Assembly (NCBI GenBank): GCA_907165275.2
Contig: OU015654.1
Location: 7,023,501-7,087,500, forward strand
DNA: 64,000 bases
Source: Zygaena filipendulae
Taxonomy: Eukaryota > Arthropoda > Insecta > Lepidoptera > Zygaenidae
Reading direction: 5' to 3'
Below are positions 24,381-37,021 of the stretch, in pieces. Position numbers and translations under genes: made by a program. The notes beneath the pieces are model-generated. The model ran no database searches and was not told the DNA's origin. It saw nothing but the letters and a program-made list of their open reading frames with translations. Each line of letters begins with the position of its first letter. Positions within the stretch are counted from its first letter, which is position 1.

Positions 24381-24781
24381 ACAGTCTGTATGCACCTTTA
24401 AAAACTGGGCTCGTAACTTGCTGATACGCTGACAGATCAACGCCCATTTGGTTTATACTGCCGTTACCGCTGCGCGCTGGCGTATCGACATAATATTATA
24501 TTTCTCTAATGATCTAATGTAAAGGTTCACCCGCGTAAATCCGTATTTTTAGTTAAAGTTTTAAAATAACATTATTTTGAAATGAGACAAAAATCGTTAG
24601 CAGCATTATATTTTTATACGTTTTTCCGCATCAGCTTTGGAGCCGGCACGTGATTCCAATACAGATAGCTTCCATGATTAGTAGGTATGTTCGCTCGTAA
24701 AAGATATAAGCAGAATAGAATTGCACAGAGATACATCCATAAATGATGATGATTTAATTATATTTGTTTATATACCCATAC

Positions 24782-25022
24782 CTGTTCCCCGCGGATTCGA
24801 TCCCGGAGTCCCCGTCAATGTCGGAGATCCCGCGAGAATTTCGGAATAAAAATACCCTATATCATTTTCTGTACCCATGACAACGTTTATAGTGTGCAAA
24901 ATTTAATGCAATTTCACCAACGTTGATTTCGGAGATCCCACAGGAATTCCGGTATAAAAATTAAACTTTGTCGTCTCTGAATTCGCTTCTGAATACGTGT
25001 ATGCAAAATTTCATTTTAGTTG
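24782..25022 (+). repeat. CTAGCTGT/CCCGCGG repeat, eroded
   Basis: 'ctgttccccgcggattcgat', then two successive copies of the 'cggagatcccgcgagaattt' block. Confidence 0.55.
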
Positions 25023-27663
25023 TAAGAACCTGCTGACGATTTTGATGAATTTTTATTGATTAATGATTAAATATTTAAATTAAAATCACTTTTTGCCCTA
25101 AAACACAGTTAATTCTCTTTTTCGTGGAAGTTTGCTTAATTATAATAAAATTATATTATGTACTACTAGTATGTAATAAAATTTGGAGGATTATCTTTGT
25201 CAGTTTTTTTTTCTTCTAATTGGTTTTCTTCAACTTTCCGCATGCTAAACTGCTATGAAATATAGCACTTTTTGAGCAATTGTAACAAAAAACTCTTTTC
25301 ATACTATATAGGTACTATAAAATAGTTTCTCACTCTGTACAAGTCCGTGAACTCTCATGTGTTCAAAAAGCTCACGTAGTTTGTGTGTTCATGAAAATTT
25401 AAATTAGGCATACCTATACTTAAGGCATCCATTTTTTCTTTAGACACTTCACTTCTTCAGTCAGCATAATATATGAGATACTGTCCTTATGGTTTGTATA
25501 TTATAAACAAATGGTACAAAATCTCTATCGCAACGGATATTTACCCATCACTACTACAATAGATATGTAGGTACAGATTAAACAATGCTCGGATTCCGTT
25601 TCGCTTCATTATGCAGTGACAAATGTGGTCAATCCATCGATGATTTGTGTGCCCACTAACTACTGCGAGAATGCGATAGTAATGCGCCGCGTTGTCGTCG
25701 TAACATTGATTTATTGAAGCGACAGAGATCTTGACGTAAACGCCTTATAGCTCCCATCGTAAAACTATCCTGATTAAACCGTCAAGCGCCACAACTATGA
25801 ACAAATATTTCAGAATTATGTACTTAGTTCATTTTTGGCAAATTATCGTAGACTCTCTTCAAGACTAGAGTAACTAGGTATTTAATTGGTAGATGTGTAA
25901 CACCTTAGTCTATATCGTCAGGCGAGAGGCAAACATTAGGTTGTTCGTCAAAACATAATGCAAATTTGATTAAAATAAAATAAAATAAGTTGGTAGTATT
26001 TATTCAATGTACACATAATATGTGTTGCATTTCATTGTCTATATAAAATTTTGTATAGATATTCAAAATAGCCGTATAGTTATCTGGAATACCTTTAAAA
26101 AAACATTGAATATGAAATTTCCTTCACTTTCGAAATAAAAAGCTAAGAGTTCATAAGCGATTATGTCATAAGGAGTGAAAAATGACTTTAAATCCGGGCG
26201 CCACTCCAACCCTTACCCATCCCCCTTCAAGATGAATTGTTAAAAGTTGACGGGAAGATTACCTATATTGTCGCAAATTATTAAATTTTCAGCTAAGTAT
26301 TAATAAACTTCATCATGAACTTTTTATGATGTTAGCAGACTTGTAATGAATGTTTTAAACACTCAGCGGTATAGATATATAACTCGAATTTTTATTACCT
26401 AATGATTTTATCCCGAGATTTAAACTCCTTTACACTCTAGAGGTTTATTTATAATGAAGTCTGTTAAAAAATCAATGAAATGTATTTTCTTTTATGTAAA
26501 GTTTGTTCTCTCTGTTTTCACTTTAGGGGTTGAATTTAAAAAAGTACTTTCTTAGTGCTTACAATCTGTGCCTACATTAAAACGAGATTGTATGCATAGT
26601 GTTAATTTAAAGTTTTCTAGATCTAGCGGTTTGCTCTGTGCGTAGAAGAACCAGACAGTCAAGACATATAACAATTATATATTAGTGTATAAATTGGTCA
26701 TGAATAAGTCGTAACTCATCTTAAACAATAAGAACATTAGTATGATTACAATTTACAATAATAGTGCACACGTAGCATCACACAACAAATTACGGGCAAA
26801 GGCATAGTGCGCGGAAACTATTCGATCTAGCAAGCTTTGTGCCTTAATGAACGCTGTCAGGGGAACAAACGCCGCCACCGGCAGATTAATGTGGACCACC
26901 TTTCACCTCCCTTGTTATCTTTATGGCCACAGGTATTGTTTATGGTGAGAGACGTCATGATTTAGTGGAAAATTAAAAAGCCCAGTCTAGGTTAAGCGTA
27001 CCAGGTCATCTCTATAGGCCATTCTAATCCTAAATTGTTACGTTATCTACCTATTGTTTAACCTACATTAAAGATATTGTTTTATTATTTTTGTTTGTTT
27101 GTGCGTACTTTGGGTCAGTTTGTGTGTTTACTTTTTAGACATTTTTTTTAGAACCTAGTACCTATCGACGTGATACAAAAAGACAATCATTATTACTTGG
27201 GTCAACAGAATATAGAATTAACTTTTTATCCGAGCACATTAGAGTTGCCGAGGGAACTTCTAGACTCACGTGGATAAAACCGTGAGTTGAAAATGAAACC
27301 TTATGTACAGAGATGTCAAATTTAATATTTGTTATAAAATTTATGATCCCTTAGAACAATAAGTGAGTAATAAATTGGAATAAAGCACACACAGTGCTAG
27401 TCGCAGTAGGTACGTTGTTTCCAACTAGCAGTATATTGTGAAGAGTCGTAAACCACAGATGTATTGTGGACCGTGCATGTGACGTTCCTTCAAGTCGGTT
27501 TGGCTGATTTGTTATTATACTATGCTCCATCGTATGTAGGTATAATATAATATTTCAAATCAGTAAGATCAAGTATATTATTTATAAACGAATTAATGGA
27601 ACGAAAAATGACAACACATTTCTATGACCGAGCAAAAAAACGCCAAAAATTGGTAGGTACAAA
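25023..27663. other. Long stretch without a recognised gene
   Basis: 26460-26660 contains scattered pieces of the subtype seen at 5624 ('aggggttgaattt', 'tctagcggtttgctctgtgc'). 26820-26960 is GC-richer and unrecognised. No splice-consistent exon found. Confidence 0.4.
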
Positions 27664-27710
27664 GCTAACTGTACCTTTGTACCAAGTATTGGTACAAAGG
27701 TACAGTTAGC
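27664..27710. repeat. Perfect 22-bp inverted repeat, 3-base loop
   Basis: GCTAACTGTACCTTTGTACC plus AA pairs exactly with 27689-27710. Could be a recent inverted duplication or remains of a small element. Confidence 0.85.
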
Positions 27711-28171
27711 TAACTAAGTAGATGGTGTGGTGTAGTAAGTTATTCTAAAGTCAAAATACACCTCTCCACCATCATTCGTGGCTAGATAAGAAATTAACGA
27801 TGCACTACCGAGGATCCAATTAAATATTTTCAAATCCTAGATCCATTTTTCGAGGCTTGTAAAATCAACCCCTCTTAATTAAGCAATGCGATATGTAAAA
27901 CAACCTCCGTAGGTATCGGTACAAATACGTTAACTTTTAGCGCGCATGGCGCCCATCAAATGACACCGCGCGCTCGCGCTGTTGCCGCTCTTCTCACGGA
28001 TTAGTAAACCACAACCAATATTATCAAAATAGGGTTTGAAAAAAATATTTTTCTATTTCAATATAAGGAGTTATTTGATAGTTTCAATACACTCTTATAT
28101 GTATACCTATTAGTATTGCCGGTTTTTTCATTTATTATCGTATTTTGTCATCCCCTGCACCCTGTATAGTT

Positions 28172-28367
28172 CTACTAATGTTACCCGCGTTAATTTTGGA
28201 GTTCCCGCGGGAATTCCAGGTTACAATATAGCCTATGACACTCAGGAATAATGAAGCATTTTAATTATGAAATAGTTTTCACAATCGGTTTAGTAGATTC
28301 AGAGATTAGGTACCCCCTACAACCTCACCCACTCACAAACTATACCTCTTTATAATTTAATAATAGC
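28172..28367 (+). repeat. CTAGCTGT-family repeat
   Basis: 'ggagttcccgcgggaattcc', 'tgacactcaggaataatgaa' and 'ccccctacaacctcaccc'; the 'actcaggatcac' subtype also seen at 33127, 46350 and 58712. Confidence 0.65.
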
Positions 28368-28437
28368 TTGAACTTATTTCTTGTACAACAATATATACAT
28401 AGGTACAATACATATGATATGTATACATAAAGGTATA

Positions 28438-29412
28438 TTATGGCGAAGATACCATAGAAGCCGATTCTCACCGGCTTACCTTCAAAAGTTTAGAACGGAA
28501 TCACTCTCTCAGTAATTGAGAAATGGCACGTAAATCAGTAATTTTAAAAGTAGAGAATAACTACAAAACGCTTGCACCATTTCAAAAATAGAGAAACATT
28601 AAATAAAATCAAATAAAATAAAAAATTACAAAACGCCTACAACAATACTTGCTCTTCAACAACGTGTTTCTATAAAGTAACTCGTAGGCACGATCGACTT
28701 TTCGGCAGTTAAACTTCTATACAAAATAAACGTTCGAATGATGTCACATCTCAAGGTCACTTCGAACCCAAGTAGGCCTCTAGTAAGCCGACGAAAATCG
28801 AGTTATGATAGAGACAGTGATAGAAAATGTGTGCGCGTGAGCGAGATGGAGGATTATACTATCATCGCTCGTAGAAATTCGTAACGAATCGGACATTTGT
28901 TTTGACTGTTGACACTTGACAGACAATTTGACGTAATTGGCAATTGCTGTAACTGCATTATTCACCATCATTGCATGAATGCTTTTTGTATTTGATTTTT
29001 TTAGTTAGTTTCACCTATTAAATTTTATTTGCTTGGTGTGCTTAGTATTGTATTGTAGTTGGACTTTGTTTATTTGTTTTGTTTGTAGTGATAGTGAAAG
29101 CAGTTAGTACGTAGACGTACGTTGTAATTAGGTATTCCGCTGGTAAGTTGATAGTTTAATATGTAGAAATTAAGTATTTAAAGTAGATTTGCATTAGGTA
29201 TACTTGCGTTGCAAGACACTGTTTCAATACCTCAGTACTTACACGTATAATAAAAGTGGACTAAAGATACATCTGCCTAGATACAAGACTGAAGCCAGGA
29301 TGCAATCACAGATTTTCGGTAAGGACTCAAGACTGCGTGCCCGCGCCCGGATTAGGTAGCATTTTTTTTTTGTTCCGGGTTACCTCTCTCAATATTTCAC
29401 TCTTCGCCACTG
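28438..29412. mobile_element. Second, diverged copy of the hAT-like element at 6679
   Basis: Reverse orientation: right end 'tcaatatttcactcttcgcc'-ACTG equals the left end of the first copy, and 'agaagccgattctcaccggc' equals its right end. The left terminus is eroded and no target duplication is visible. Interior 28780-28970 is shared with 6990-7136 ('gtgatagaaaatgtgtgcgc'). Confidence 0.75.
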
Positions 29413-29555
29413 TAACATGTTTACCCTGTCGCGGGCTCGAACCGGTGACACCTGGCGTAATATGCTTTCATACATTAACTTCCCTTCGTTAAAGCTCTCT
29501 ATCTGTGTTTAGTGTTAATTTTAATTAAGTAAAAAGTCGTATAGGACTTGAGATG

Positions 29556-29860
29556 GAAAGTGCTTACCGAGGTTTGAAATAGGAAACGCGTTAGTCAGCG
29601 TCCGGAAATTGTTGGTTCGTAGACGGCGCGGCGCGGCTGAAGCTGACGGGTCACGTGAGCTCATTATCCTGTCACGTGGCTCCAATTGCTCCCCAACAGA
29701 TGTCACGACACGTCACCGTGTCATGTTATACGTACCCTAATGCGTTACGTTCGGAAATTCACCCGGTGGAATTGATTGGAACGTGTCAACGCTAACTAGC
29801 ACGTAAATGATGCGAAAGCGAAAAAAATATGCATCACATCTATTTTTATCGGCATAATAT
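29556..29860 (+). other. Highly conserved non-coding segment of block A
   Basis: By eye about 95% identical to 54291-54600, with CACGTGAGCTCATTATCCTG and TCACGTGG E-box-like sites and 'cacccggtggaattgattgg' kept intact. Antisense ORF 29521-29706 is not conserved as a frame, because the B copy has a 5-base insertion. Confidence 0.6.
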
Positions 29861-29877
29861 TATTTATATACCTAATA

Positions 29878-30087
29878 CTAGCTGCTAGCCCACGTTTTCG
29901 CTCATATTGTAGTGTTTTGGCTTTTTTCTGTAGCGTTTTCGCGTAGCATTTTCACCTGCGTTAATTTTAAAGTTTGTTAGAATTCCAGGATTAAAAGTAG
30001 GTACCCCCTGACAACTTGTATGCAAATTTTCATAATGAAGGCAGACAGACCGAGTTACTTTCGCATTTATAACATTAGTAGATATAG
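29878..30087 (+). repeat. CTAGCTGT-family repeat, inserted in block A only
   Basis: 'ctagctgctagcccacgttt' to 'cgcatttataacattagtag'. Followed by a 40-base fragment of another copy at 30194. Confidence 0.55.
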
Positions 30088-30398
30088 ATTGTCGTAACTC
30101 CGTGAACAAGGACAAAATATCAGTAAATATCGTTGTTTCAGAGATTACTCCCTACATCAAAACTTACAAACTTTACATCTTTAGAATTTACAAGCTAGCT
30201 GTTCCCTGCGGTTCAAATCATGTTAAAAATTCCTTTTTTAGCTGACGTCTCCTAGATATAAACCATAGAATTCTGCTTCTGTAATATAAAATATCTATAC
30301 CAGTCAAATTTTGCGACTTCGTGTTTTAGTCTGTGAATCGGTAATCTTTTGTTTTTATTACAAGTTTGTATTTTTAACTTACAATCTATATATGTAAC

Positions 30399-30698
30399 TA
30401 CAACGTGCACTTAATGAATTAACTGAAAACTAGAAAGTAGTTTGCTCAGAATCAACTAGCGAATTGATCGCACTATGTTTTAATATAGGTTATAGTTTTT
30501 CATTTTTACTAGCCCATGTCTATATTATTTATAATAACAATTTTTGGCGCGTACGCTTGGAATTTCGTAGATAGGTCACCTCCAAACTAATGTTGAATAA
30601 TTTTTAAAGTATAAATTTTTATATATTTTAATCATATTATTGTTTATTTTTTTAAATGAGGTGTATCAGGTTTTCAGTTAATTCATTAACACGTTGTA
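30399..30698. mobile_element. MITE copy without insertion (empty-site counterpart of 23232-24101)
   Basis: Ends TACAACGTG and CACGTTGTA. Shares 'agtttgctcagaatc' and 'ccaaactaatgttgaataa' with the other copy and runs straight through the point where that copy is interrupted. Confidence 0.8.
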
Positions 30699-31488
30699 TA
30701 TATATAGGTATTTTTGTACAGGTGGAATCTTGCAATTAATTTTGAAGCAGATATCTTCAACCGATTGAGCTGTGTATCTAAACACGTTTAGTTTTGATGA
30801 CAATGCATGGTTTATTCTTTTTAGCGCATTTAAATAACTTACTTGTTGCCAAAAAAGTATTTTTTTTTAATATTTGTTATATGTTTAGATTACGATAGAA
30901 GATTGTTCTATACTAAAGCTACTACTATTTACTTATTATATTGTAAGTCGCGCCAATAGCATTACCTAAATTAATTGTTTGTTCATCGTATCTCTTGACT
31001 TGTCTTAAACTCCAGTTATCTCAGAAAACAACAAACAAAACAAAAAACACAAATACAAAGAACAAAACTTCTAAAGTCAACAAAATATTTTAACAGAAGT
31101 AATGCCTTTGGGCTTATCGTTTAATGTCCCACGGTAACAAATACAATAAACTGTTTGTAAGTAATACAATAACAGAATTAACTAGAAATCCGTCAAACAG
31201 CATTGAGTATAACTTATTTATTTATTTGTAACGTTAGTACCTACTTGAAATAAATATCTTCAAATTAGATAATTTTTTTCTTAAAATTGATGGTCAAAAT
31301 TATAAACACGAATGATACGGATCATCACAATGATTTTTTCTAGTCAACAATAAAATTCAACTATAATATATTAAAATAGTTAGAGATGTTTTATTAGAAT
31401 CCAATTAATTTCACTTTTACTGCGACATAACTTACCACATTCAACTGTATCTAAGCAAGACCAAAATGTAAACATAAATATATGATAA

Positions 31489-32012
31489 CCAGAGATAGGA
31501 GTAGGTAGAGTAGGTATTCCGGGCAATTGATATATCATGTTACAGTGGGTCACATAGACAAGTAGGTATACCTACCACCTTGAGAAATGTATACTTTTTG
31601 TAAAAATTCCAATACAAGCAAAAAACGAATATTGGAGCTGCAAAAACGGCAACTTATAACGTCATAAAGACCTTTTACAAACAGTATAAATTTTACATGG
31701 TGGTATACTTGTCCATGTGGCCCACTGTACTATTTGTTAATATGGACACGCCTCCGGTATTCCGGGACTTCAAAAATATTGAAATTGTAATTAATATAAT
31801 TGTAGTTGTAAGAGCATATAGACATAGCATGCGAGTGAATATAACACGTACCTACCATGACAAGACCACATAAAGGACCGGTATTTTTCTGAAATTCGGA
31901 ACTTCACTTTGTAATTTTTTTGGGAAAAAAGCATAATATCTAAATTAAGATAATATCATGCACAAACTATCATGTAAGTACATACAATCAGTCTACCTAC
32001 TCCGATCACTGA
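31489..32012. mobile_element. Second copy of the 1249-1452 MITE, itself interrupted
   Basis: Starts 'agagataggagtaggtagag' and ends 'cctactccgatcactga'. It contains the small TA-flanked element 31543-31727. Block B lacks the whole insertion at the matching point near 55303. Confidence 0.65.
31543..31727. mobile_element. Small TA-flanked MITE nested in the previous element
   Basis: CAGTGGGTCACATAGACAAG at the left and the complement of CAGTGGGCCACATGGACAAG at the right, with TA directly outside both ends. Confidence 0.8.
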
Positions 32013-32433
32013 TGAAAACAGACGTGATGGAACAATTACAGAACTTCGGTGAATAAGTGAAATCTCTTATCATTTGACGAACAATATCGTAATATTGTTT
32101 TTTAAATGTACCTATAATATACATAGGTAGGTACTCAGACCTATATTCACAAATACACAAAAAGTTTATATGTTAATAATAACTTATGGCTAACTTTTTG
32201 GATTTTTTCAATCCTATTCCTAAGAAACTCCACTTTTTTTTCTGGATATTGTGGGTGCAAAATGGCAGCATGTTGGGATGCTCTACATCTAATTCGTGGA
32301 GTCAAGCAGTATCACAGCAAAGTAAATGTGAAAAATTAATCACTTTCACCGACTTTGTTGATAATGTAAATAATAATTTCCACGGCAATTATTATAATAA
32401 TAATCTCCGCATTTATCACATTGACCGTAACAT

Positions 32434-32634
32434 ATCCTTACTGATACTATAAATGCGAAAGTGAGTTTGTTTGTTTGTTACGCTTTCACGCCTTAACGGC
32501 TCAACTGAACATCATGAAATTTTGCATACGCGTTGTCAGGAGTACAGGGAAGGTCATAAGGACATACTTTTTGTCCCGGAATCCCGTGGGAACTCCGAAC
32601 TTATCGCGGGTGAAACCATGGGAAACATGTAGTA
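32434..32634 (-). repeat. CTAGCTGT/CCCGCGG repeat, reverse, block A only
   Basis: 'atccttactgatactataaa' to 'gtgaaaccatgggaaacatg'. Confidence 0.65.
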
Positions 32635-33126
32635 TATGTAAATATCTATCTATTTATTAAAACCTGAAGAACCTAACCTAGCGATGAAAAAAATCAAACG
32701 CCAAGTGCGATTAAAGCCTCACGCCAGTCACGCGAAGCGAGTTCCGTGCCAGTTGCTATTTTGTTCCTACTTCTTACACATTAAAACATCGTAAATTAAA
32801 TGCAACTAATTACTTACCTACTTGCCTATACACATTTTAGTCTTAATGGCTAGGACTGATTCCCATTACCATCTGTACTTGAACAGCTGTTGAAATACGA
32901 GAGTGTGCCAACTGCCAACACTATAGGTACACTGTACAGTCGCACTCATAAAAGATACGTTATAATGTAAAGAATCACAGAATCCTTACTATAAATGCGA
33001 ATGTGTCTTTAGATTGTTTGATTGTTACACTTTCACGCCTCAAATTCTCGGCTCTATAGTCAACTCATCTCGCTCGAACTTTCTACGCGGGATGAGTTAA
33101 TGTAATTTACCTATTTTATCATAATA

Positions 33127-33722
33127 CTAGCTGACCCCCGCGGTAATTTCGGAGTTACCACGGGAATTCGGGGATAGAAAGTAGGTACCTACCCTGTCAC
33201 TCAGGATCACTTTAGCTTCCTATCTATAATAAGTAGATCCATAGATAACAACCTCACAAACTCTGGAGTTCCCGCGGTAATTCCGGGATATAAAGTACGC
33301 TATGTCACTCAGGATCACTGTAGCTTCTTATAAGTGAAAGTATTTTTAAAATCAATTCAGTAGATCCAGAAATAGCTGTTCCCCCGTGGTTTTACCCGCG
33401 GGAAAATCGGAGTTCCTGCGGGAATCCGGAATAAAAGTACCCTATTACACTCAGGATCACTGTAGCTTCCTATGAGTGAAAGAGTTTTCAAAATTGGTTC
33501 AGTAGATCCAGAGATTATCCCTTAGAACGTCACAAACTCAGAATCTCCGGAGTTCCCGCGGGAATCCCGGGATAAAAACACCCTATACCACCCAGAATCA
33601 CTGTAGCTTTTTTTATGTGAAGGAACTTTTTAAATTGGTTCAGTAGATCCAGAGATTACCCCCTACAATCTCACAAACACACGAACTCACAAACTTTTAC
33701 TCTTTATAATATTAGTGTAGAT
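33127..33722 (+). repeat. Tandem array of about four truncated CTAGCTGT-family units
   Basis: Units of roughly 120-150 bp begin near 33127, 33260, 33372 and 33545. Each has 'cccgcgggaatt'-type sequence, 'actcaggatcactgtagctt' and 'ggttcagtagatccagagat'. Only the last has the tail 'ctttataatattagtgtaga'. Confidence 0.7.
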
Positions 33723-34284
33723 AGTATAGATTTACTTTATAAACGACTTACAGATAAAATATAAGGTATGCTAATTATAAATTAAGCTAAGCGGAGGTTT
33801 AGATAACAAGATCATTTTAAGAAGAATATCTACAAAAGAATATCTCGAAACTTAGAATACTCGCATTGCCTTGAGTTACAATCGATTAGAACGGCGCAAT
33901 TCCAAGCGCGCTCATTAGTTGCTTTAGAAATAAGTTTTAGTTTTTAAATCTTATAATAATAATAACATTTATTTCAGGCCACAAGAACCCATAGGACCCA
34001 TAAAAACCCCATATTACATCTGCCATTACAATTTACATTTACATTACATAAAGTTAAGTTAAGTTACAACAAAAATAATTTCAAGAACAATATGATTTAG
34101 CTGAGATCCTAAAGGCCGCATATGGAGTATTTTTACACGCCCCATATACAGCCTTCAGAATCTCATTGTTGGTTGTCCGGATCCTTTGCATAAATGAAGC
34201 ATGCCTTATAATACAGTTAATTAGAAATTTTGATATTATCATGCATTTAAAAGATTTGCTGGTTATCTGAAACCTATATAAGAG

Positions 34285-34395
34285 ACGACTTAGTAATTGT
34301 CGCGGGTCGCCATTGGATGCGGGAAGCGCACAAGTTCGGTCGTTGTGGCGGTCCTTGGGGGAGGCCTATATCCAGCAGTGGACGCCTTTTACTTT
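34285..34395 (+). pseudogene. C-terminal fragment of an RTE-type LINE protein
   Basis: Frame 34324-34380 reads SLWRSLGEAYIQQWTPF, the hallmark end of lepidopteran RTE-clade reverse transcriptases. The preceding WMRE(A) lies in another frame, so it is frameshifted. Only the last about 35 codons remain. Confidence 0.6.
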
Positions 34396-35039
34396 TTCTG
34401 AAGATTTTACATTATATCTAATGCATTGGTAAGATACATTTCGATTCTTTACTGGAACTTTTGGAAGTAACTCAACACAGTTCATTCAACCTTCTTCTTC
34501 TTCTTTTTTATTAAATGGCATTTTGCTTTTTGATATTGAGGTTAAGTACTTATCTGTCAGTGTCACATGACTCTTTCAACACGACAATCACAGATTAGTA
34601 AGGCGTAATCTGCGTTTTAGCGGGAAGGTCAAAATTAGGAACTCTGAAACGATCCGTTAATTAATTTATGCGTATTTTTTTTTCTTCTTGCCATCTTTAA
34701 AATAGACTGGAAAAAAATATTCATGCAACTACCCCAATTTCACAAAACAAGGTCTTGGCCAATGATAACTTTATCGCAAAGCGAACATACCAGTATTCAA
34801 TGATAATAAAAGTATCAAACTTAAATATCATTGCCACTAATACAATATGCCGGGTACACGTGTGACAATGATTGTTGAAGTGACTTCGGTCACCGCCCGA
34901 CCGAGGACGGTCCTCGGTCCTATATTAAAAAAAAAATTGTTTCATTAGGCGACAACGACACGGCGACTGCATAGTTTTTTGCCGAAAACAATATTATGTC
35001 ACACTATGAAGGTTATCTAATATTTATTTTAAATAAATC

Positions 35040-35820
35040 TAGACACGCCGCAGCGTGTCAAGCCAAAGTTCAAGCATACAGAGCTGGCGAGCAGCACCGT
35101 GTGTAATATTTCTTTTCTATTCTATTCTATTCTAATATTACACGAACCATTTGGAGCCACTTTTCACCCCCTCATAATTCAAAAACTATTTAACATAAAC
35201 ATGTCAAATTTGGCTCATATATTAGAATTTGCAAGATAAAATGTGCTCCAAATTTCATAAGCACACCTCAAACGGTTATTTAGATATTAACGTCCAAAAA
35301 TCGTGATTTTTATCACTGACTGACCTATAGACCAAAATTATAATGCACTTCCAGATGACCTAGGAACTTGATATTTAGCATCAAGGTAAACTTTTAGGCG
35401 TAAACAAAGGGGAAAATCTAAAAACTGGAAAAAAAAAAAAAGATAATTATCAATAATTTAAGTTTTCTATCAAGAAGGTAATATAACAAAGTTATTGTAG
35501 TATGCAAGTGGCTTATCAGAATTTTGAAATATTCGTAATGATGTATTCACGTCACTCAATTAAACTGAGTTAAATACATTCGTTGTCTGCGCGAATTTTC
35601 CTATTTTCACTGGTTTATACATATAAAACCAGCTATTCTCAAGTTAAAAATGAATCGGAGTTTGTTAAAACAAACAACAAACAAACTTTTGTTTGTTTGT
35701 TGTTGTTTGTTGTTGGCACCTATTTAGATATCAATTCTTTTATCGGTGAAGTCGACAACTAAGCATAGGTAAGGTTAATACTGAACTTGGCTTCCACTTT
35801 CACATTTATCTTTTGATGGG
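35040..35820. repeat. Composite repeat with a TTCTA microsatellite
   Basis: 'gacacgccgcagcgtgtcaa' at the start is itself palindromic. (TTCTA)n near 35110-35130. 35040-35190 is related in reverse to 37140-37270. 35700-35815 is a reverse copy of the repeat at 36800-36930 and 39280-39380 ('gaacttggcttccactttca'). Confidence 0.5.
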
Positions 35821-35903
35821 ATGTATATAAAATGAGATGACTGAAGTCACTGTTTTTATAAATAGAAACCTATAATTTTGCACAAGGCTTCCTTATAAAT
35901 ATA

Positions 35904-36050
35904 CTAGCTGTTCCCCGCGATTTCACCCGCGGAAATTTCGGAGATCCCGCAGGAATTCTGGGATACAAATTACTTATAGTATTTATGTCCTTTTCTGGAT
36001 AGTGTATATGCAAAATTTTATAAGATTTCACTGACGTTAATTTATAAAAT
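35904..36050 (+). repeat. CTAGCTGT/CCCGCGG repeat, 3' truncated
   Basis: 'ctagctgttccccgcgattt' and 'gagatcccgcaggaattctg'; block A only. Confidence 0.6.
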
Positions 36051-36654
36051 TATGGTAAGGATAGTAAGGATTAGTAAGGATTTAAATACTAGATGCGAAA
36101 AGGTTTTTGGAAATTAAACGTAAAGGAATCAAAGTATGGAAGTTAGTTTTGTTAGTTACTAATTCGAAGTCGATAGGTATTTTTGGTCTCGTATTTCAGG
36201 GTTTTTGATAATTCAAGGTAAAAAAGGTCAAACGTACATAGCTACCTTAGTTTTGAAAAAACATTCTGGATTGTCTTGAAATCTATAGATTTCGCGATTC
36301 AATTACATATATAACTCAATTCCCATTAAAGCATTTTTTACATTAAAATTATTTATAAAGAAAAAAAATAATTTAGGTAAGTACTCATTTATTTATAAGT
36401 CATAACTATACACTTATAACTCATACCGCATAAAAGTTTTTCAATTAATTTAAACTGATTATAATTTTTACTCACGTATCCCGTAGTAGCCCGTAGTTAT
36501 CGTCCCGTTACCGTCCAAACTAAATGAAAAATCAGTTATTCTAGTTCCACATTTTCTTCAAAAAATATTAATTTCGTTTAAATAAAACATATTAGGTAAT
36601 GACGACCACGTTTACCATACACTTTTACATATTTATTTAAACTTTTTTCACAAC

Positions 36655-36930
36655 ATGGTACAAAAGGCGGACTTAATGCCATTGTGGCATTCACTGCCGA
36701 CTGGCAGAGAATGCCAATCTTCCTGCAAATCTTCAAAGTTGACTAACCTTGAAGATTTGCAGAAAGTGCGTTTGGTGGTGCCTATAAAGTATTTCAATCC
36801 CACCAAAAACATAAATGTAAAAAAGGAGAGCCGAGTTCAATACAAAAATCAGGCTTGGCTGTGGGCTTCGCCGCAAAAAGAATGGAGATCTAAATGAGTG
36901 CCATGTTCAATGCAAAATCGAAATATGTAT
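36655..36930 (+). repeat. Dispersed repeat with LINE-tail-like start
   Basis: 'tggtacaaaaggcggactta' and 'gcattcactgccgactggca' resemble a LINE 3' end; 'ctgcaaatcttcaa' pairs with 'ttgaagatttgcag' (36723-36762). From 36805 it matches 39280-39380. The 80-codon ORF here is repeat. Confidence 0.5.
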
Positions 36931-37021
36931 TTATAGCAACAAAAAAACATAATAACCCAGTATTAAAGTGTATTTCTTTGCTTTATTGGATACCTATAAC
37001 AATTGCTGTTATTCTAAAAAG

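Larger units (their letters stand above)
29470..36650 (+). repeat. Block A of an old direct segmental duplication (partner 54220-59180)
   Basis: Matching segments occur in the same order and orientation: 29470-29870/54220-54610, 31229-31490/54900-55300, 32036-32120/55313-55440, 32711-32990/56857-57110, 34800-35010/57510-57715, 35835-35900/57740-57805, 36100-36320/57830-58020 and 36395-36640/58935-59175. Gaps between them are mostly later transposon insertions specific to one block. No coding sequence recognised. Confidence 0.85.

Noticed and set aside
29400..29460. tRNA gene or tRNA-derived SINE from the B-box-like 'gggctcgaaccggtgacacc'; similar words at 17660 and 45060
   Set aside because: No cloverleaf can be formed around any of them and no A box lies at the right distance; they look like repeat fragments.
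36655..36897. 80-codon ORF as a gene
   Set aside because: Its second half is a dispersed repeat also present at 39280 and, reversed, at 35700; its first half resembles a LINE tail.
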